Assembly: GCF_900156065.1 (NCBI RefSeq)
Contig: NZ_FTNF01000011.1
Coordinates: forward strand, 124,001 to 188,000
Direction of reading: 5' to 3'
Length of the DNA stretch: 64,000 bases
Origin: Micromonospora avicenniae
GTDB taxonomy: Bacteria; Actinomycetota; Actinomycetes; Mycobacteriales; Micromonosporaceae
Positions 18,799 to 27,884 of this stretch are shown here, one piece after another; within the stretch, counting starts at the first letter, position 1; the number at the start of each line of letters is the position of its first letter. Below the pieces are notes generated by a model that saw only the letters and a list, made by a program, of their open reading frames with translations, was not told the DNA's origin and did no database searches. A program made the translations under genes and the position numbers.

Positions 18799-20747
18799 TG
18801 ACCGAGTTGCTGTCTGCGAAGACCACCACCCACGACGCGAAGCGCCGCGCCGGCCCCGACCCGCTCGACGGTGCGCGGGAGGCGCTGCGCCGCGCCCGGG
18901 AACACCTGCTCGGTCTGCAGGACGAGGCGGGCTGGTGGAAGGGCGAACTCGCCACCAACGTCACGATGGACGCCGAGGACCTGATGCTGCGGCAGTTCCT
19001 CGGCATCCGTACCGCCGAACAGACCGAGGAGACCGCCCGCTGGATCCGCTCCCAGCAGCGCCCCGACGGCTCCTGGGCGACCTTCCACGGCGGTCCGGGC
19101 GACCTGTCCACGACCATCGAGGCGTACGTGGCTCTGCGCCTGGCGGGCGACACGGTCGAAGCGGAACACATGTCGGCCGCCGCCGCGTTCGTCCGGGCAC
19201 ACGGCGGCCTGGCGGCCAGCCGCGTCTTCACCCGCTTCTGGCTGGCCCTGTTCGGTCACTGGCCATGGTCGCGACTGCCGGCCGTCCCACCGGAGCTGGT
19301 GCTGCTGCCGTCGTGGGTACCGTTCAACGTCTACGACTTCGCCTGCTGGGCACGGCAGACGATCGTTCCGCTGTCCATCGTCCGAGCGCTCCGTCCGGTG
19401 CGTTCGCTCGGCTTCGGCGTCGACGAGCTGCGTACCGCGGCCCCACCGCCGCGGCCGCCCCGGCTCGCCTCCCGCCCCGGGCTGCTGCACCGCCTCGACC
19501 GTCTCGCCGGCTCCTACGAGCGGATCGCCCGCGGGCCGGTGCGCCGGCACGCCCTGCGCCGCGCCGCCGAGTGGGTCGTGGCCCGCCAGGAGGCCGACGG
19601 CTCGTGGGGTGGCATCCAGCCGCCCTGGGTCTACTCGGTGATGGCGTTGCACCTGCTCGGCTATCCGCTGGACCACCCGGTCCTGCGCGCCGGGTTGGAC
19701 GGTCTGGAACGCTTCACGGTCCGTGCCCAGACCCCGGACGGGACGGTGCGCTGGCTGGAGGCGTGCCAGTCGCCGGTGTGGGACACCGCGCTCGCCGTGA
19801 CGGCGCTCAGCGACGCCGGTCTGCCGGCCGGGCACCCCGCGCTGGAACGGGCCGGCCGGTGGCTGCTGGACGAGGAGGTCCGGGTACGCGGTGACTGGGC
19901 GGTGCGCCGACCGCACACGCCGCCCGGCGGCTGGGCCTTCGAGTTCGACAACGACGGGTACGCCGACACCGACGACACCGCCGAAGTGATCATGGCGTTG
20001 CGGCGCACCAGCGTCCCGGCCGAGGCGGCGGTGCTGCGCGGCACCCGATGGATGCTCGGCATGCAGTGCCGCGACGGCGGCTGGGCCGCGTTCGACGCCG
20101 ACAACACCCGGGCCATCGTCGCCGACCTGCCGTTCTGCGACTTCGGTGAGGTCATCGATCCGCCCAGCGCGGACGTCACCGCGCACGTCGTCGAGGCGCT
20201 CGTCGCCGAGAACTACGCCGGCACCATGCCGGTACGCCGCGGCGTGCACTGGTTGTTGCGCGCCCAGGAGCCGGACGGGTCGTGGTTCGGCCGCTGGGGC
20301 GCCAACCACGTGTACGGAACCGGCGCGGTGGTGCCCGCCCTGGTGGCCGCGGGCGTCCCCCGTCGCCACCCGGCGATCAGCCGGGCCGTCGACTGGCTGC
20401 TGACGCACCAGAACGCCGACGGCGGCTGGGGGGAGGATCTGCGCTCCTACCGGGACCCGTCCTGGATCGGCCGGGGTGAGTCCACCGCGTCGCAGACCGC
20501 CTGGGCGCTGCTGGCGCTGCACGCGGCCGGTCACGGCACGGGCGAGCCGGCTCTGCGGGCGGTGCGCTGGCTGGTCGAGACCCAACGCCCGGACGGTGGC
20601 TGGGACGAGCCGCAGTTCACCGGCACTGGCTTCCCCGGCGACTTCTACATCAACTACGGGCTCTACCGGCTGGTCTTCCCGATCAGCGCGCTCGGCCGGA
20701 TCCTGAACGCCCGCGCCGGCGAGCTCGAGGCAACGGTGACACGGTGA
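18798..20747 (+). CDS. shc: Squalene-hopene cyclase
   Basis: 649-residue class II triterpene cyclase turning squalene into hopene/hopanol. The catalytic acid motif DTDDTA is at about residue 389; several QW repeats are visible (QQRPDGSW near 80, QEADGSWGG near 264, QEPDGSWFGRWG near 490, QNADGGWGE near 537, QRPDGGWDE near 595). Length matches bacterial SHC (about 630-680). It works on the membrane as a monotopic protein (family knowledge). Start overlaps the prenyltransferase stop by one base; stop overlaps the next gene (GTGA). Confidence 0.96.
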   Translation: MTELLSAKTTTHDAKRRAGPDPLDGAREALRRAREHLLGLQDEAGWWKGELATNVTMDAEDLMLRQFLGIRTAEQTEETARWIRSQQRPDGSWATFHGGPGDLSTTIEAYVALRLAGDTVEAEHMSAAAAFVRAHGGLAASRVFTRFWLALFGHWPWSRLPAVPPELVLLPSWVPFNVYDFACWARQTIVPLSIVRALRPVRSLGFGVDELRTAAPPPRPPRLASRPGLLHRLDRLAGSYERIARGPVRRHALRRAAEWVVARQEADGSWGGIQPPWVYSVMALHLLGYPLDHPVLRAGLDGLERFTVRAQTPDGTVRWLEACQSPVWDTALAVTALSDAGLPAGHPALERAGRWLLDEEVRVRGDWAVRRPHTPPGGWAFEFDNDGYADTDDTAEVIMALRRTSVPAEAAVLRGTRWMLGMQCRDGGWAAFDADNTRAIVADLPFCDFGEVIDPPSADVTAHVVEALVAENYAGTMPVRRGVHWLLRAQEPDGSWFGRWGANHVYGTGAVVPALVAAGVPRRHPAISRAVDWLLTHQNADGGWGEDLRSYRDPSWIGRGESTASQTAWALLALHAAGHGTGEPALRAVRWLVETQRPDGGWDEPQFTGTGFPGDFYINYGLYRLVFPISALGRILNARAGELEATVTR

Positions 20748-22306
20748 TCCGCCCCAGCGTCCCGGACGCTCCGGCATGGACGCTCTACGCGCCCATGCGC
20801 CCGGAGCTGTCGGCGCTGCGGCGCGGGCTTGGCGAACCCGATCCGTTCGGTCGGCTCACGCTCTGCCGTACCGGCATCGGGCCGCGCCGCGCCCGATCCG
20901 TCGCCGCCCACCGTCCCGCCGGGACCGCCCCGGTCGCGGTGGCCGGCATCGGCGGCGGACTCGCGGCGGGCCTGGCCACCGGCGACGTCGTGGTGGCCGA
21001 CGTGGTACGGGCCGACCCGCTGGCCCCCGACGCCCCACCCGGCGAGGTCCGGATGCCGGACGCCGACCTGCTCGCGGCCGCGCTGCGTCGCCGCGGACTG
21101 CGGGTGCACGTCGGGCCGGCGGTCAGCACCGACCGGATGGTCGACGGCGCGGCCCGGGACCGGCTGGCCGGGTCCGGCGCGCTCGTCGCCGACCTGGAGT
21201 CGGCGTGGCTGCTCGCCGGCTGCGCCGGCCGTCCGACGGCCTGCGTGCGGGTGGTCGCCGACACCGCGGCCGGCTCGCTCTACCGCCCGGCGACGCTTCG
21301 CCGGGTCCGGGCGGCGCTCCGGGTGCTGCCGGTGGTGGCCGACGCGCTCACCGAGTGGGCCGCGGCGGCCGGCAGCGTGCAGCAGCTGCTGCTCGCTTCG
21401 CCCCGGTCGTTCTGCGCCGGCGTGGAGCGGGCGATCGCCGTGGTGGAGGAGGCGTTGCGACGGCACGGCCCACCCGTCTACGTCCGGAAGCAGATCGTGC
21501 ACAACGCGCGGGTGGTGGCGGACCTGCGGGCCCAGGGCGCCGTCTTCGTCGACGAGCTCGACGAGGTCCCCGACGGTGCGCTCACCGTCTTCTCCGCGCA
21601 CGGCGTGGCTCCCGCCGTGCGGGAGGAGGCCGCCGACCGGCGGCTGCCGGTCATCGACGCGACGTGCCCACTGGTGACCAAGGTGCACGCCGAGGCGCGC
21701 CGGTTCGCCGGCCGGGGCGACACCGTACTGCTGATCGGGCACCCCGGACACGAGGAGACCGACGGCACCCTGGGGGAGGCGCCCGACCGGATCCGCCTGG
21801 TGCCCGACCCGGCCGCCGCCGAGACGGTGCAGGTCGACGACCCGGAACGGGTCTCCTACCTGGTCCAGACCACCCTCGCGGTGGACGAGGCGGCGGACAT
21901 CCTCGACACGCTGCGGCTGCGCTTCCCGGCGCTGGTCGGCCCGGGTTCGGACGACATCTGCTACGCCACCACGAACCGGCAACGGGCCATCACCGCCGTC
22001 GCCGCGCGAGCCGACCTGGTCCTGGTCATCGGCTCGACGAACTCCTCGAACTCCCGCCGGCTGGTGGAGGTCGCCGAACGGGCCGGCGCCCGGGCCCACC
22101 TGATCGACGGCGTGAGCGACATCGACCTGCGTTGGCTCTCCGGCGCACGGACGGTCGGCATCACGGCCGGCGCGTCCGCCCCGCCCGGGCTGGTCGACGA
22201 GGTCGTCGCCGCGCTCACCGCGCTCGGCGCCAAGGAGGTGAGCGAACACACCGCAGCCGTGGAGGACGTGGTTTTCACCCTGCCGAAGGAGGTACGCCAG
22301 CCATGA
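20744..22306 (+). CDS. HpnG-IspH fusion: hopanoid nucleoside phosphorylase plus HMBPP reductase
   Basis: 520-residue two-domain protein. Residues about 1-205 resemble HpnG, the nucleosidase releasing adenine from adenosylhopane (VAGIGGGLAAGLATGDVVVAD near 66; VADLESAWLLAGC near 147). Residues about 212-515 are a complete IspH, the 4Fe-4S enzyme forming IPP/DMAPP from HMBPP: cysteines in SFCAGVERAI (near 224), DATCPLVTKVH (near 306) and DICYATTNRQ (near 406), His in FSAHGVAP, and SSNSRRLVEVAE. No frameshift separates them. GTG 20744 overlaps the shc stop; hpnH overlaps its stop. Separate HpnG and IspH proteins are the norm, so the fusion is unusual. Confidence 0.88.
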   Translation: MIRPSVPDAPAWTLYAPMRPELSALRRGLGEPDPFGRLTLCRTGIGPRRARSVAAHRPAGTAPVAVAGIGGGLAAGLATGDVVVADVVRADPLAPDAPPGEVRMPDADLLAAALRRRGLRVHVGPAVSTDRMVDGAARDRLAGSGALVADLESAWLLAGCAGRPTACVRVVADTAAGSLYRPATLRRVRAALRVLPVVADALTEWAAAAGSVQQLLLASPRSFCAGVERAIAVVEEALRRHGPPVYVRKQIVHNARVVADLRAQGAVFVDELDEVPDGALTVFSAHGVAPAVREEAADRRLPVIDATCPLVTKVHAEARRFAGRGDTVLLIGHPGHEETDGTLGEAPDRIRLVPDPAAAETVQVDDPERVSYLVQTTLAVDEAADILDTLRLRFPALVGPGSDDICYATTNRQRAITAVAARADLVLVIGSTNSSNSRRLVEVAERAGARAHLIDGVSDIDLRWLSGARTVGITAGASAPPGLVDEVVAALTALGAKEVSEHTAAVEDVVFTLPKEVRQP

Positions 22307-23310
22307 GTATGCCGTTGCGTCAGAGTCTGCGTATCGCGCGGTACCTGGCCGGACAGAAGATACGCGGGCGCAAGCATTTCCCGTTGCTGTTGGAACTGGA
22401 GCCGCTGTTCGCCTGCAACCTGAAGTGCGCGGGCTGCGGCAAGATCCAACAGCCGGCGAGCCTGCTCAAGCGCCGGATGCCTGTGGAACAGGCGCTCGCC
22501 GCGGTGGAGGAGTGTGGCGCTCCCATGATCTCCATCGCCGGCGGGGAGCCGCTCATGCACCCGGAGATCGACAAGCTGGTCGCCGAACTGGTGCGCCGGA
22601 AGAAGTTCGTCTTCCTCTGCACCAACGCGATGCTGCTGCCCAAGAAGATCGACAAGTTCGAGCCGTCGCCGTACTTCGCGTTCACCGTGCACATCGACGG
22701 CCTGCGCGAACGGCACGACGCGGCGGTCTGCAAGGACGGCGTCTTCGACGTCGCGGTGGAGGCGGTCCGCGACGCCAAGCGGCGTGGTTTCCGGGTCACC
22801 ACGAACACCACCGTCTTCAACACCGACACACCGCAGACCGTCATCGAGGTGCTCGACTACCTCAACGACGACCTGAAGGTCGACGAGATGATGCTCGCCC
22901 CGGCGTACGCGTACGAGAAGGCGCCCGACCAGGAGCACTTCCTGGGCGTAACGGAGACCCGGGAGCTGTTCCGCAAGGCGTTCTCCGGTGGCCGCCGAGC
23001 CCGCTGGCGGCTCAACCACTCGCCCCTCTTCCTGGACTTCCTGGAGGGGAAGGTGGACTTCCCGTGCACCGCGTGGGCCATCCCGTCGTACTCGCTGCTG
23101 GGCTGGCAGCGGCCGTGCTACCTGCTGTCCGACGGGTACGCCTCCAGCTACAAGGAGCTGCTGGAGTCGACCGACTGGGACAGTTACGGCAGGGGCCGCG
23201 ACTCGCGCTGCGCCAACTGCATGGCGCACTGCGGGTACGAGCCGACGGCCGTGCTGGCCACCATGTCCTCGCTGCGCCAGTCGATCCGGGCGGTGCGCTC
23301 GACGACCTGA
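22303..23310 (+). CDS. hpnH: Adenosyl-hopene transferase HpnH (radical SAM)
   Basis: 335-residue radical SAM enzyme that adds a 5'-deoxyadenosyl group to hopene, the first step of extended C35 hopanoids. The cluster motif CNLKCAGC (CX3CX2C) is at residues 37-44 after LEPLFA; ISIAGGEPLMHPE near 77 is the SAM-contact GGEP motif; the N-terminus RQSLRIARYLAGQKIRGRKH is typical HpnH. GAAGGAGG precedes ATG 22303, which overlaps the fusion gene by four bases. It is the last gene of the operon. Confidence 0.95.
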   Translation: MSMPLRQSLRIARYLAGQKIRGRKHFPLLLELEPLFACNLKCAGCGKIQQPASLLKRRMPVEQALAAVEECGAPMISIAGGEPLMHPEIDKLVAELVRRKKFVFLCTNAMLLPKKIDKFEPSPYFAFTVHIDGLRERHDAAVCKDGVFDVAVEAVRDAKRRGFRVTTNTTVFNTDTPQTVIEVLDYLNDDLKVDEMMLAPAYAYEKAPDQEHFLGVTETRELFRKAFSGGRRARWRLNHSPLFLDFLEGKVDFPCTAWAIPSYSLLGWQRPCYLLSDGYASSYKELLESTDWDSYGRGRDSRCANCMAHCGYEPTAVLATMSSLRQSIRAVRSTT

Positions 23311-23314
23311 TCCG

Positions 23315-23367
23315 GCCCGCGCCCGGGGGCGCGGCGGGAACCCGCCGGGTCGTCGCCGGGCGCGGGC
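23315..23367. terminator. Nested hairpin terminator after hpnH
   Basis: Perfect 12-bp inverted repeat GCCCGCGCCCGG (23315-23326) and CCGGGCGCGGGC (23356-23367), enclosing a second one, CGGCGGG (23332-23338) and CCCGCCG (23341-23347). It lies four bases after hpnH and 20 bases before the stop of the convergent SDR gene, so it can end transcription in both directions. Confidence 0.7.
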
Positions 23368-23386
23368 GGGACAGGCCGCCCGCGGC

Positions 23387-24136
23387 TCAGCCGAACCGGG
23401 TCGCGAGCCGGCGGTACACCGCCGGCAACAGTCCCCGTACGGCGACCGGCAGGCGCAGCCAACGCGGCACGTAGACCTCGGCCCGGTCGTTGGCGATCGC
23501 GTCGGTGAGGGCGGCCGCGACCCGGTCCGGCGGCAGCGGGCGCGGACGGCGCCGCCGGTAGGGCTGGCCCCGGCGCGCGAAGAACGGGGTGTCCACGACC
23601 CCGGGGACCACTGTGCTCACCGCCACCTGGCGGCCGGCCAGCTCCATGCGCAGGCTCTGCGCGAACGCGTCCAGCCCGGCCTTGGTGGCAGCGTAGACCG
23701 CCTCCCCGTTCACCCCGAGCCGGCCGGCGATCGAGCCGACGAAGACCAGGTGACCGCCACGGTGACACATCCCGGGCAGCAGCGCCCGGGTCAGCTCCAT
23801 CGGCGCCCGCAGGTTCACCGCGAGCAGTTCGTCGGCGAGCGAGTCGGCCATCCCGTTGAACGGCCCGGCCCAGCCGACGCCGGCGTTGTTGATCAGAACG
23901 TCCACCCGCGTGTACCGGGCCAGGGCCCGCTCGGCCAGCTCCCGGCCGGCGTGGGGGCGACTCAGGTCGGTGACGAGGGTGGTGGCGCCGGTCTCCGCCG
24001 CGAGCCGGTCCAGTCGATCCGGGTCACGGCCGGCCGCCACCACCTGACTCCCGGCGTCGGCGAGCCGGCGTACCACCGCCGCCCCGATCCCCGACGACGC
24101 GCCGGTGACCAGCACCACCGCGCCGGTCAGACGCAT
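23387..24136 (-). CDS. Short-chain dehydrogenase/reductase
   Basis: 249-residue classical SDR. Cofactor motif VLVTGASSGIGAAVVRRLA (about 8-26), NNAGVGWAGPFN near 86, catalytic Ser in VFVGSIAGRLG and YAATK (Tyr-Lys near 146-150). The C-terminal RVAAALTDAIANDRAEVYVP is like SDRs acting on fatty or membrane lipids. It overlaps by 10 bases the upstream glycosyltransferase-acyltransferase gene, whose stop is at 24127, so the two form an operon and probably act on the same lipid. Substrate unknown. Confidence 0.87.
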   Translation of the reverse strand: MRLTGAVVLVTGASSGIGAAVVRRLADAGSQVVAAGRDPDRLDRLAAETGATTLVTDLSRPHAGRELAERALARYTRVDVLINNAGVGWAGPFNGMADSLADELLAVNLRAPMELTRALLPGMCHRGGHLVFVGSIAGRLGVNGEAVYAATKAGLDAFAQSLRMELAGRQVAVSTVVPGVVDTPFFARRGQPYRRRRPRPLPPDRVAAALTDAIANDRAEVYVPRWLRLPVAVRGLLPAVYRRLATRFG

Positions 24137-26910
24137 CGCGGCACTCCGGGCGGGACCGCCCGCTCGGTCCTGCCGTTCGTCGCCGTTCCGGGCGTCTCGC
24201 CGACCAGGGGCGTCTCCCGTCGCCCCTGGTCCGCCCCGACCGGCACCCCGTCGTTCGCCGCGGCGTCGCCGGTCCGTCCGGTTGCGCGGATGTCGTGCCC
24301 GGCCGCCCCCGGGACGCCGGTGTCGGTGTCGACGAGCAGCTCGGCGAGACCGGTCCGCAGGGCCGCGACGATGGCGTTCCCGACGTCGGCGAGGGCGGCG
24401 TTGAGGATCACTCCGACCTCGAAGCTGGCGCCGCTGCGTAGTACGGCGATGCCGATGTGCACGTCCTCGGCGAGGGCGACGACGGGAGCCGCGGCCAGCA
24501 CCGGAGCGTCGGCGAGCACGCGCATCGGAAAGGAGGTGGGCATGTAGGAGACGACGACGTTGAGGCGGCGGCTGGTGTAGAAGCGTCGCGCCAGCGCCGC
24601 GTGCGCCGGTGCCGGCAGGGCCCCCAACGCCCGCATCACCAACCCCGCCGCCTCCACCTCGCCGCTGCCCAGCGCGCCGCGCAACGTCCGGCGTACCTCG
24701 GCGACCCGGTCCTGCGGCGGCATCGGCCGCAGCGGAAGGTCCAGGCTGACCGCGCCGGTCCAGTTGCCCTGGGTGGGCGCGCGGCGCCGTGCGTCGCGGG
24801 AGACGGCGAATATCACCCGCAGCAGCGGCGGCACCGGATCCGGGTGCGCCGACCTCAGCGCGCCGGCGGCGAGCGCGAGCATGAGCTCGCTCGGATGGGC
24901 ACGGCAGGCACGGGCGGCCCGCAACACGTCAGCGGCGGGCAGGCTCACGCTGACCAGTTGTCGGCGCGACGTGTCGATCCGTTGGTTGAGCGGAGTTCGG
25001 GGCGTCGACCCGAGCGTGGCGAGTCGAACCAGACCGCGGGCGACGCGCCTCAGCCGGTGAGCCGTCTCCCGGGCATGGGCGAGCCCGGCCGACCTCTCTT
25101 CGGGCGTCACGGCCCGCGGCGGGGACGGCGGTGCCTTCCGACGGGTACGGGCGGCCGGAGTCTCGACCGTGTCGAGCAGCCGCCGCACCACGGCGATCAC
25201 CGAGACGCCGTCGCCGAGGCAGTGGTGCAGTTTGACGGCGAGCCGCGTGCGATCGCCCGGCAGGCCGCTGATCAGCAGCAGGCGCCAGAGCGGCCGGTCG
25301 TGGGGCAACGGCTCGGACCAGAATCGGTCGATGGCCGCGGTGCCGTCGTCGCCGGGTGGCACGTGGACCTCGTCGAGGTGCGCGGCCGGATCCACGAAAC
25401 GTTCGATCACCCAGCCGGGGCGGCGCCACGGGCCACGGTCCACCGGACGGCGGCGCAGCGTGGTGATCCCCGGCAGCCGTTGGGCCATCATCGCGGTCAG
25501 CTGCGCCCGCGTGACGGGTACGCCCTCGGAGCGTGGACCCAGCTCCAGCACGGTCCCGATCTGCTGTGGTTCGGTGGGCGTCTGGACGTACAGGAAGAAC
25601 GCGTCCTGCGCGCGCAACGGCCAACTCGCCCGACGTCCGCGTGCCGCCCCGCGGTCCCGACCCCGGGCACCGCCGTCGTCCAGCCCGGCGCGGGCAGCGA
25701 CGCCGCCGGCGGCCGGGGGCGCGACGGCCAGGTACTCCTCGGCGGCGCTGGGGACGAGCCGGCCCCCGGGCCCATCCGCCGGACCGCGTGATCCGGCGAG
25801 CGCCGACAGGCCCAGGTCCGGCAGCTGCCCGTCGGGTGGAACCTCGACCGGACGTGGCGGCAGGCGCAACCGGGTGCGGACCCCGGCGACGAGGGTCTGC
25901 GGGGTGTGGGCGGTCTCCGCGAGCCCGGCGGCCGCCATCAGCGCGGCGTTGGCGGCGCCGTGTGCCGCGATCGGCCGGTACATCACGATCGGCGTCCCGG
26001 TGGCCAGCGCCTCGAGCGCGGTGGCGCCGCCGGCGTTGGTGACCAGCAGCCGGGCGGCCTGCAACAACGTCGGCATGTCGTCGACCCAGCGGCGCACCAC
26101 CAGTCGACCCGGGGGGACGTCCAGCGCCTCGAGCCGCGCGGCCAACCGTTCGTTGCGCCCACAGACCGCCACCACCTGGATCGGGTCGCCGACGCCGACC
26201 AGCGCCTGGATCGCCTCCTCCACCGCGCCGAAGCCGTACGACCCGCAGGCGACCAGGACCGCGGCTCGTTCCGGGTCGAGATCGCAGCGCCGTGCGGCCT
26301 CCACCCGGTCGCCGGGGCGGAACGAGTCGAGCACGGGTGGCGCGCAGACCCCCAACGTGGCGCCCGTCGCGGCGGCCGCGGCGACCGGCATCGCGGCCGG
26401 ATGCACAACGACGTTCAGGTCGAGGTTGGGGTAGACCCAGAAGGGGTGGGGTGCGAAGTCGGAGATCCACGCGCCCACCGGAACGCCGAGCCCGCGTCGG
26501 CGGCGCAGCCAGGCCAGGCCGGCGCTGCCCAGGGGGTACGTGGAGACGATCAGGTCCGGGTCGAAGGCCTCGACGACCGGGGCCAGCCGGCGTCCGGCCC
26601 ACGAGCCGGTGAACCACTTGGCGGTGGCGGCGAACCAGTGGTGCCGCCACAGCGAGGCCCAGAAGAATTCGTACAACCAGGGGGTGACTCCTACATTCGT
26701 CACGTAGGTGCGCCGGAAGCCGCGACCCACCCCGGGTCCCATGACGTCGAGGGTGTCCACCCAGCCGACCCGGCTGCCCGGCCAGATCGCCCGGATCCGC
26801 TCCTCCAGCGCCCGTCCCGTGGCGTCGTGCCCGCCGCCGATGTCGGCCGAGACGATCAGTACGCGCCGGGCGACCGGCTCGGCCGGCTCCGGCGCGACCG
26901 GGGCGGTCAC
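24127..26910 (-). CDS. Fusion of MGDG-synthase-like glycosyltransferase and WS/DGAT acyltransferase
   Basis: 927 residues, two enzymes in one frame. Residues about 14-335 are a GT28/MGDG-synthase-type glycosyltransferase: VLIVSADIGGGHDATGRALE near 16-35 and the nucleotide-sugar site VTNAGGATALEALATGTPIV near 290. An Ala/Gly/Arg-rich linker follows. Residues about 429-880 are a wax ester synthase/diacylglycerol acyltransferase: SWPLRAQDAFFLYVQ at its start, catalytic HHCLGDG (HHxxxDG) near 562, and NVVVSYMPTSFPM in the C-terminal half. GTG start. A role in glycosylating and acylating one lipid acceptor is inferred; I know of no characterised protein of this layout. Confidence 0.82.
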   Translation of the reverse strand: MTAPVAPEPAEPVARRVLIVSADIGGGHDATGRALEERIRAIWPGSRVGWVDTLDVMGPGVGRGFRRTYVTNVGVTPWLYEFFWASLWRHHWFAATAKWFTGSWAGRRLAPVVEAFDPDLIVSTYPLGSAGLAWLRRRRGLGVPVGAWISDFAPHPFWVYPNLDLNVVVHPAAMPVAAAAATGATLGVCAPPVLDSFRPGDRVEAARRCDLDPERAAVLVACGSYGFGAVEEAIQALVGVGDPIQVVAVCGRNERLAARLEALDVPPGRLVVRRWVDDMPTLLQAARLLVTNAGGATALEALATGTPIVMYRPIAAHGAANAALMAAAGLAETAHTPQTLVAGVRTRLRLPPRPVEVPPDGQLPDLGLSALAGSRGPADGPGGRLVPSAAEEYLAVAPPAAGGVAARAGLDDGGARGRDRGAARGRRASWPLRAQDAFFLYVQTPTEPQQIGTVLELGPRSEGVPVTRAQLTAMMAQRLPGITTLRRRPVDRGPWRRPGWVIERFVDPAAHLDEVHVPPGDDGTAAIDRFWSEPLPHDRPLWRLLLISGLPGDRTRLAVKLHHCLGDGVSVIAVVRRLLDTVETPAARTRRKAPPSPPRAVTPEERSAGLAHARETAHRLRRVARGLVRLATLGSTPRTPLNQRIDTSRRQLVSVSLPAADVLRAARACRAHPSELMLALAAGALRSAHPDPVPPLLRVIFAVSRDARRRAPTQGNWTGAVSLDLPLRPMPPQDRVAEVRRTLRGALGSGEVEAAGLVMRALGALPAPAHAALARRFYTSRRLNVVVSYMPTSFPMRVLADAPVLAAAPVVALAEDVHIGIAVLRSGASFEVGVILNAALADVGNAIVAALRTGLAELLVDTDTGVPGAAGHDIRATGRTGDAAANDGVPVGADQGRRETPLVGETPGTATNGRTERAVPPGVPRCV

Positions 26911-27011
26911 GGATCACCCGCCGGAGTCGCCATGCGATACCTGCCCGAAGACGGGTATGCGCAGATACCTTCGCCGGCCGCGTCCGGCGCCGTCGACACC
27001 GGGATCGTGAC

Positions 27012-27884
27012 ATGGCTCTGGGCTTCCTGCTGGCGATCATCGCAGCGTTGTGCAGTGCCACCGCCGCGATCGTCCAGTCGATCGGCGCCCGCCGGCTGGC
27101 CGCCACCCCGCACGTCGACCCGCGACTGCTGCTCCGGCTGGTCCGCAACGGCCCGTACGCGGTGGGCCTGGTGCTCGACGGGGCTTCCTCCCTGCTGACC
27201 TTCACCGCGCTGCGGATCCTGCCGGTGTTCGCGGTGCAGGCGGTGGGCGCCGCCAACCTCGGCATGGTGGCGATCATCGCCATGTTCGTGCTGCGTCTGC
27301 GCCTGACCGTCCGGGACTGGCTGGCGATCACCGGGGTGATCGCCGGGCTGGTACTGCTGGTGCTCTCCGCGATGGCCGGGCCGCCGGGTACGGTTCCCGG
27401 CAGCGCCGGGTGGTGGCTGCTCGCCCTGGTGGTCGTACTGGCGGTCGTGGCCTATCTGGGCAGCCCGAGAATGTGTGGTCCCGCGGTGCCCGGCCTGTTG
27501 GCCGGGCTCTCGTTCGGGTCGGCGGCGCTCGGCGCGCGCCTGCTCGCGCGGGTCGCGAGCGTCGACGACGTGGTCACCAACCCCGCCTCGTACGCCGTGG
27601 TGCTCGCCGGCCTGACCGGTGTGCTGCTGTATGCGACAGCGCTTCAGCGTGGCTCCGTGACGGTCGCCTCGGCCTCGTCGATCGTCGGGCAGACGGTGGC
27701 GCCGGCGGTGACCGGCTGGCTCCTGCTCGGTGACCGGGTCCGGCCCGGCTTCACCCCGGTGGCGATCCTGGGGTTCGTGCTCGCGGTCACCGGCGCGGTC
27801 GCGTTGGCCCGCCACGCTCAGCCGCACCGGCACACCGGGCCGGACGACTGCGGGCCGGAGCGGAGCGAGACGCCCGGTCGCTGA
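27012..27884 (+). CDS. DMT/EamA-like multi-pass membrane transporter
   Basis: 290 residues with about nine hydrophobic helices and an internal two-fold repeat, as in drug/metabolite (EamA) and NIPA-type proteins. FLLAIIAALCSATAAIVQSI opens helix 1 and a conserved stretch ILPVFAVQAVGAANLGMVAI lies near 75. The C-terminus is polar (HAQPHRHTGPDD). Divergent from the glycosyltransferase-acyltransferase gene across 101 bp. A second similar protein is encoded 300 bp downstream; the two may work together. Substrate unknown. Confidence 0.78.
   Translation: MALGFLLAIIAALCSATAAIVQSIGARRLAATPHVDPRLLLRLVRNGPYAVGLVLDGASSLLTFTALRILPVFAVQAVGAANLGMVAIIAMFVLRLRLTVRDWLAITGVIAGLVLLVLSAMAGPPGTVPGSAGWWLLALVVVLAVVAYLGSPRMCGPAVPGLLAGLSFGSAALGARLLARVASVDDVVTNPASYAVVLAGLTGVLLYATALQRGSVTVASASSIVGQTVAPAVTGWLLLGDRVRPGFTPVAILGFVLAVTGAVALARHAQPHRHTGPDDCGPERSETPGR

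Noticed and set aside
17910..20777. 955-codon minus-strand open frame opposite the prenyltransferase and shc
   Set aside because: It mirrors highly conserved genes, has Arg/Gly/His-rich repetitive composition and no domain; GC-rich DNA gives long antisense frames.
21730..21790. Possible loss of an IspH active-site Glu in the stretch GHPGHEETDGTLG
   Set aside because: The Glu pair after GH is retained and the spacing resembles actinobacterial IspH, so no defect is claimed.
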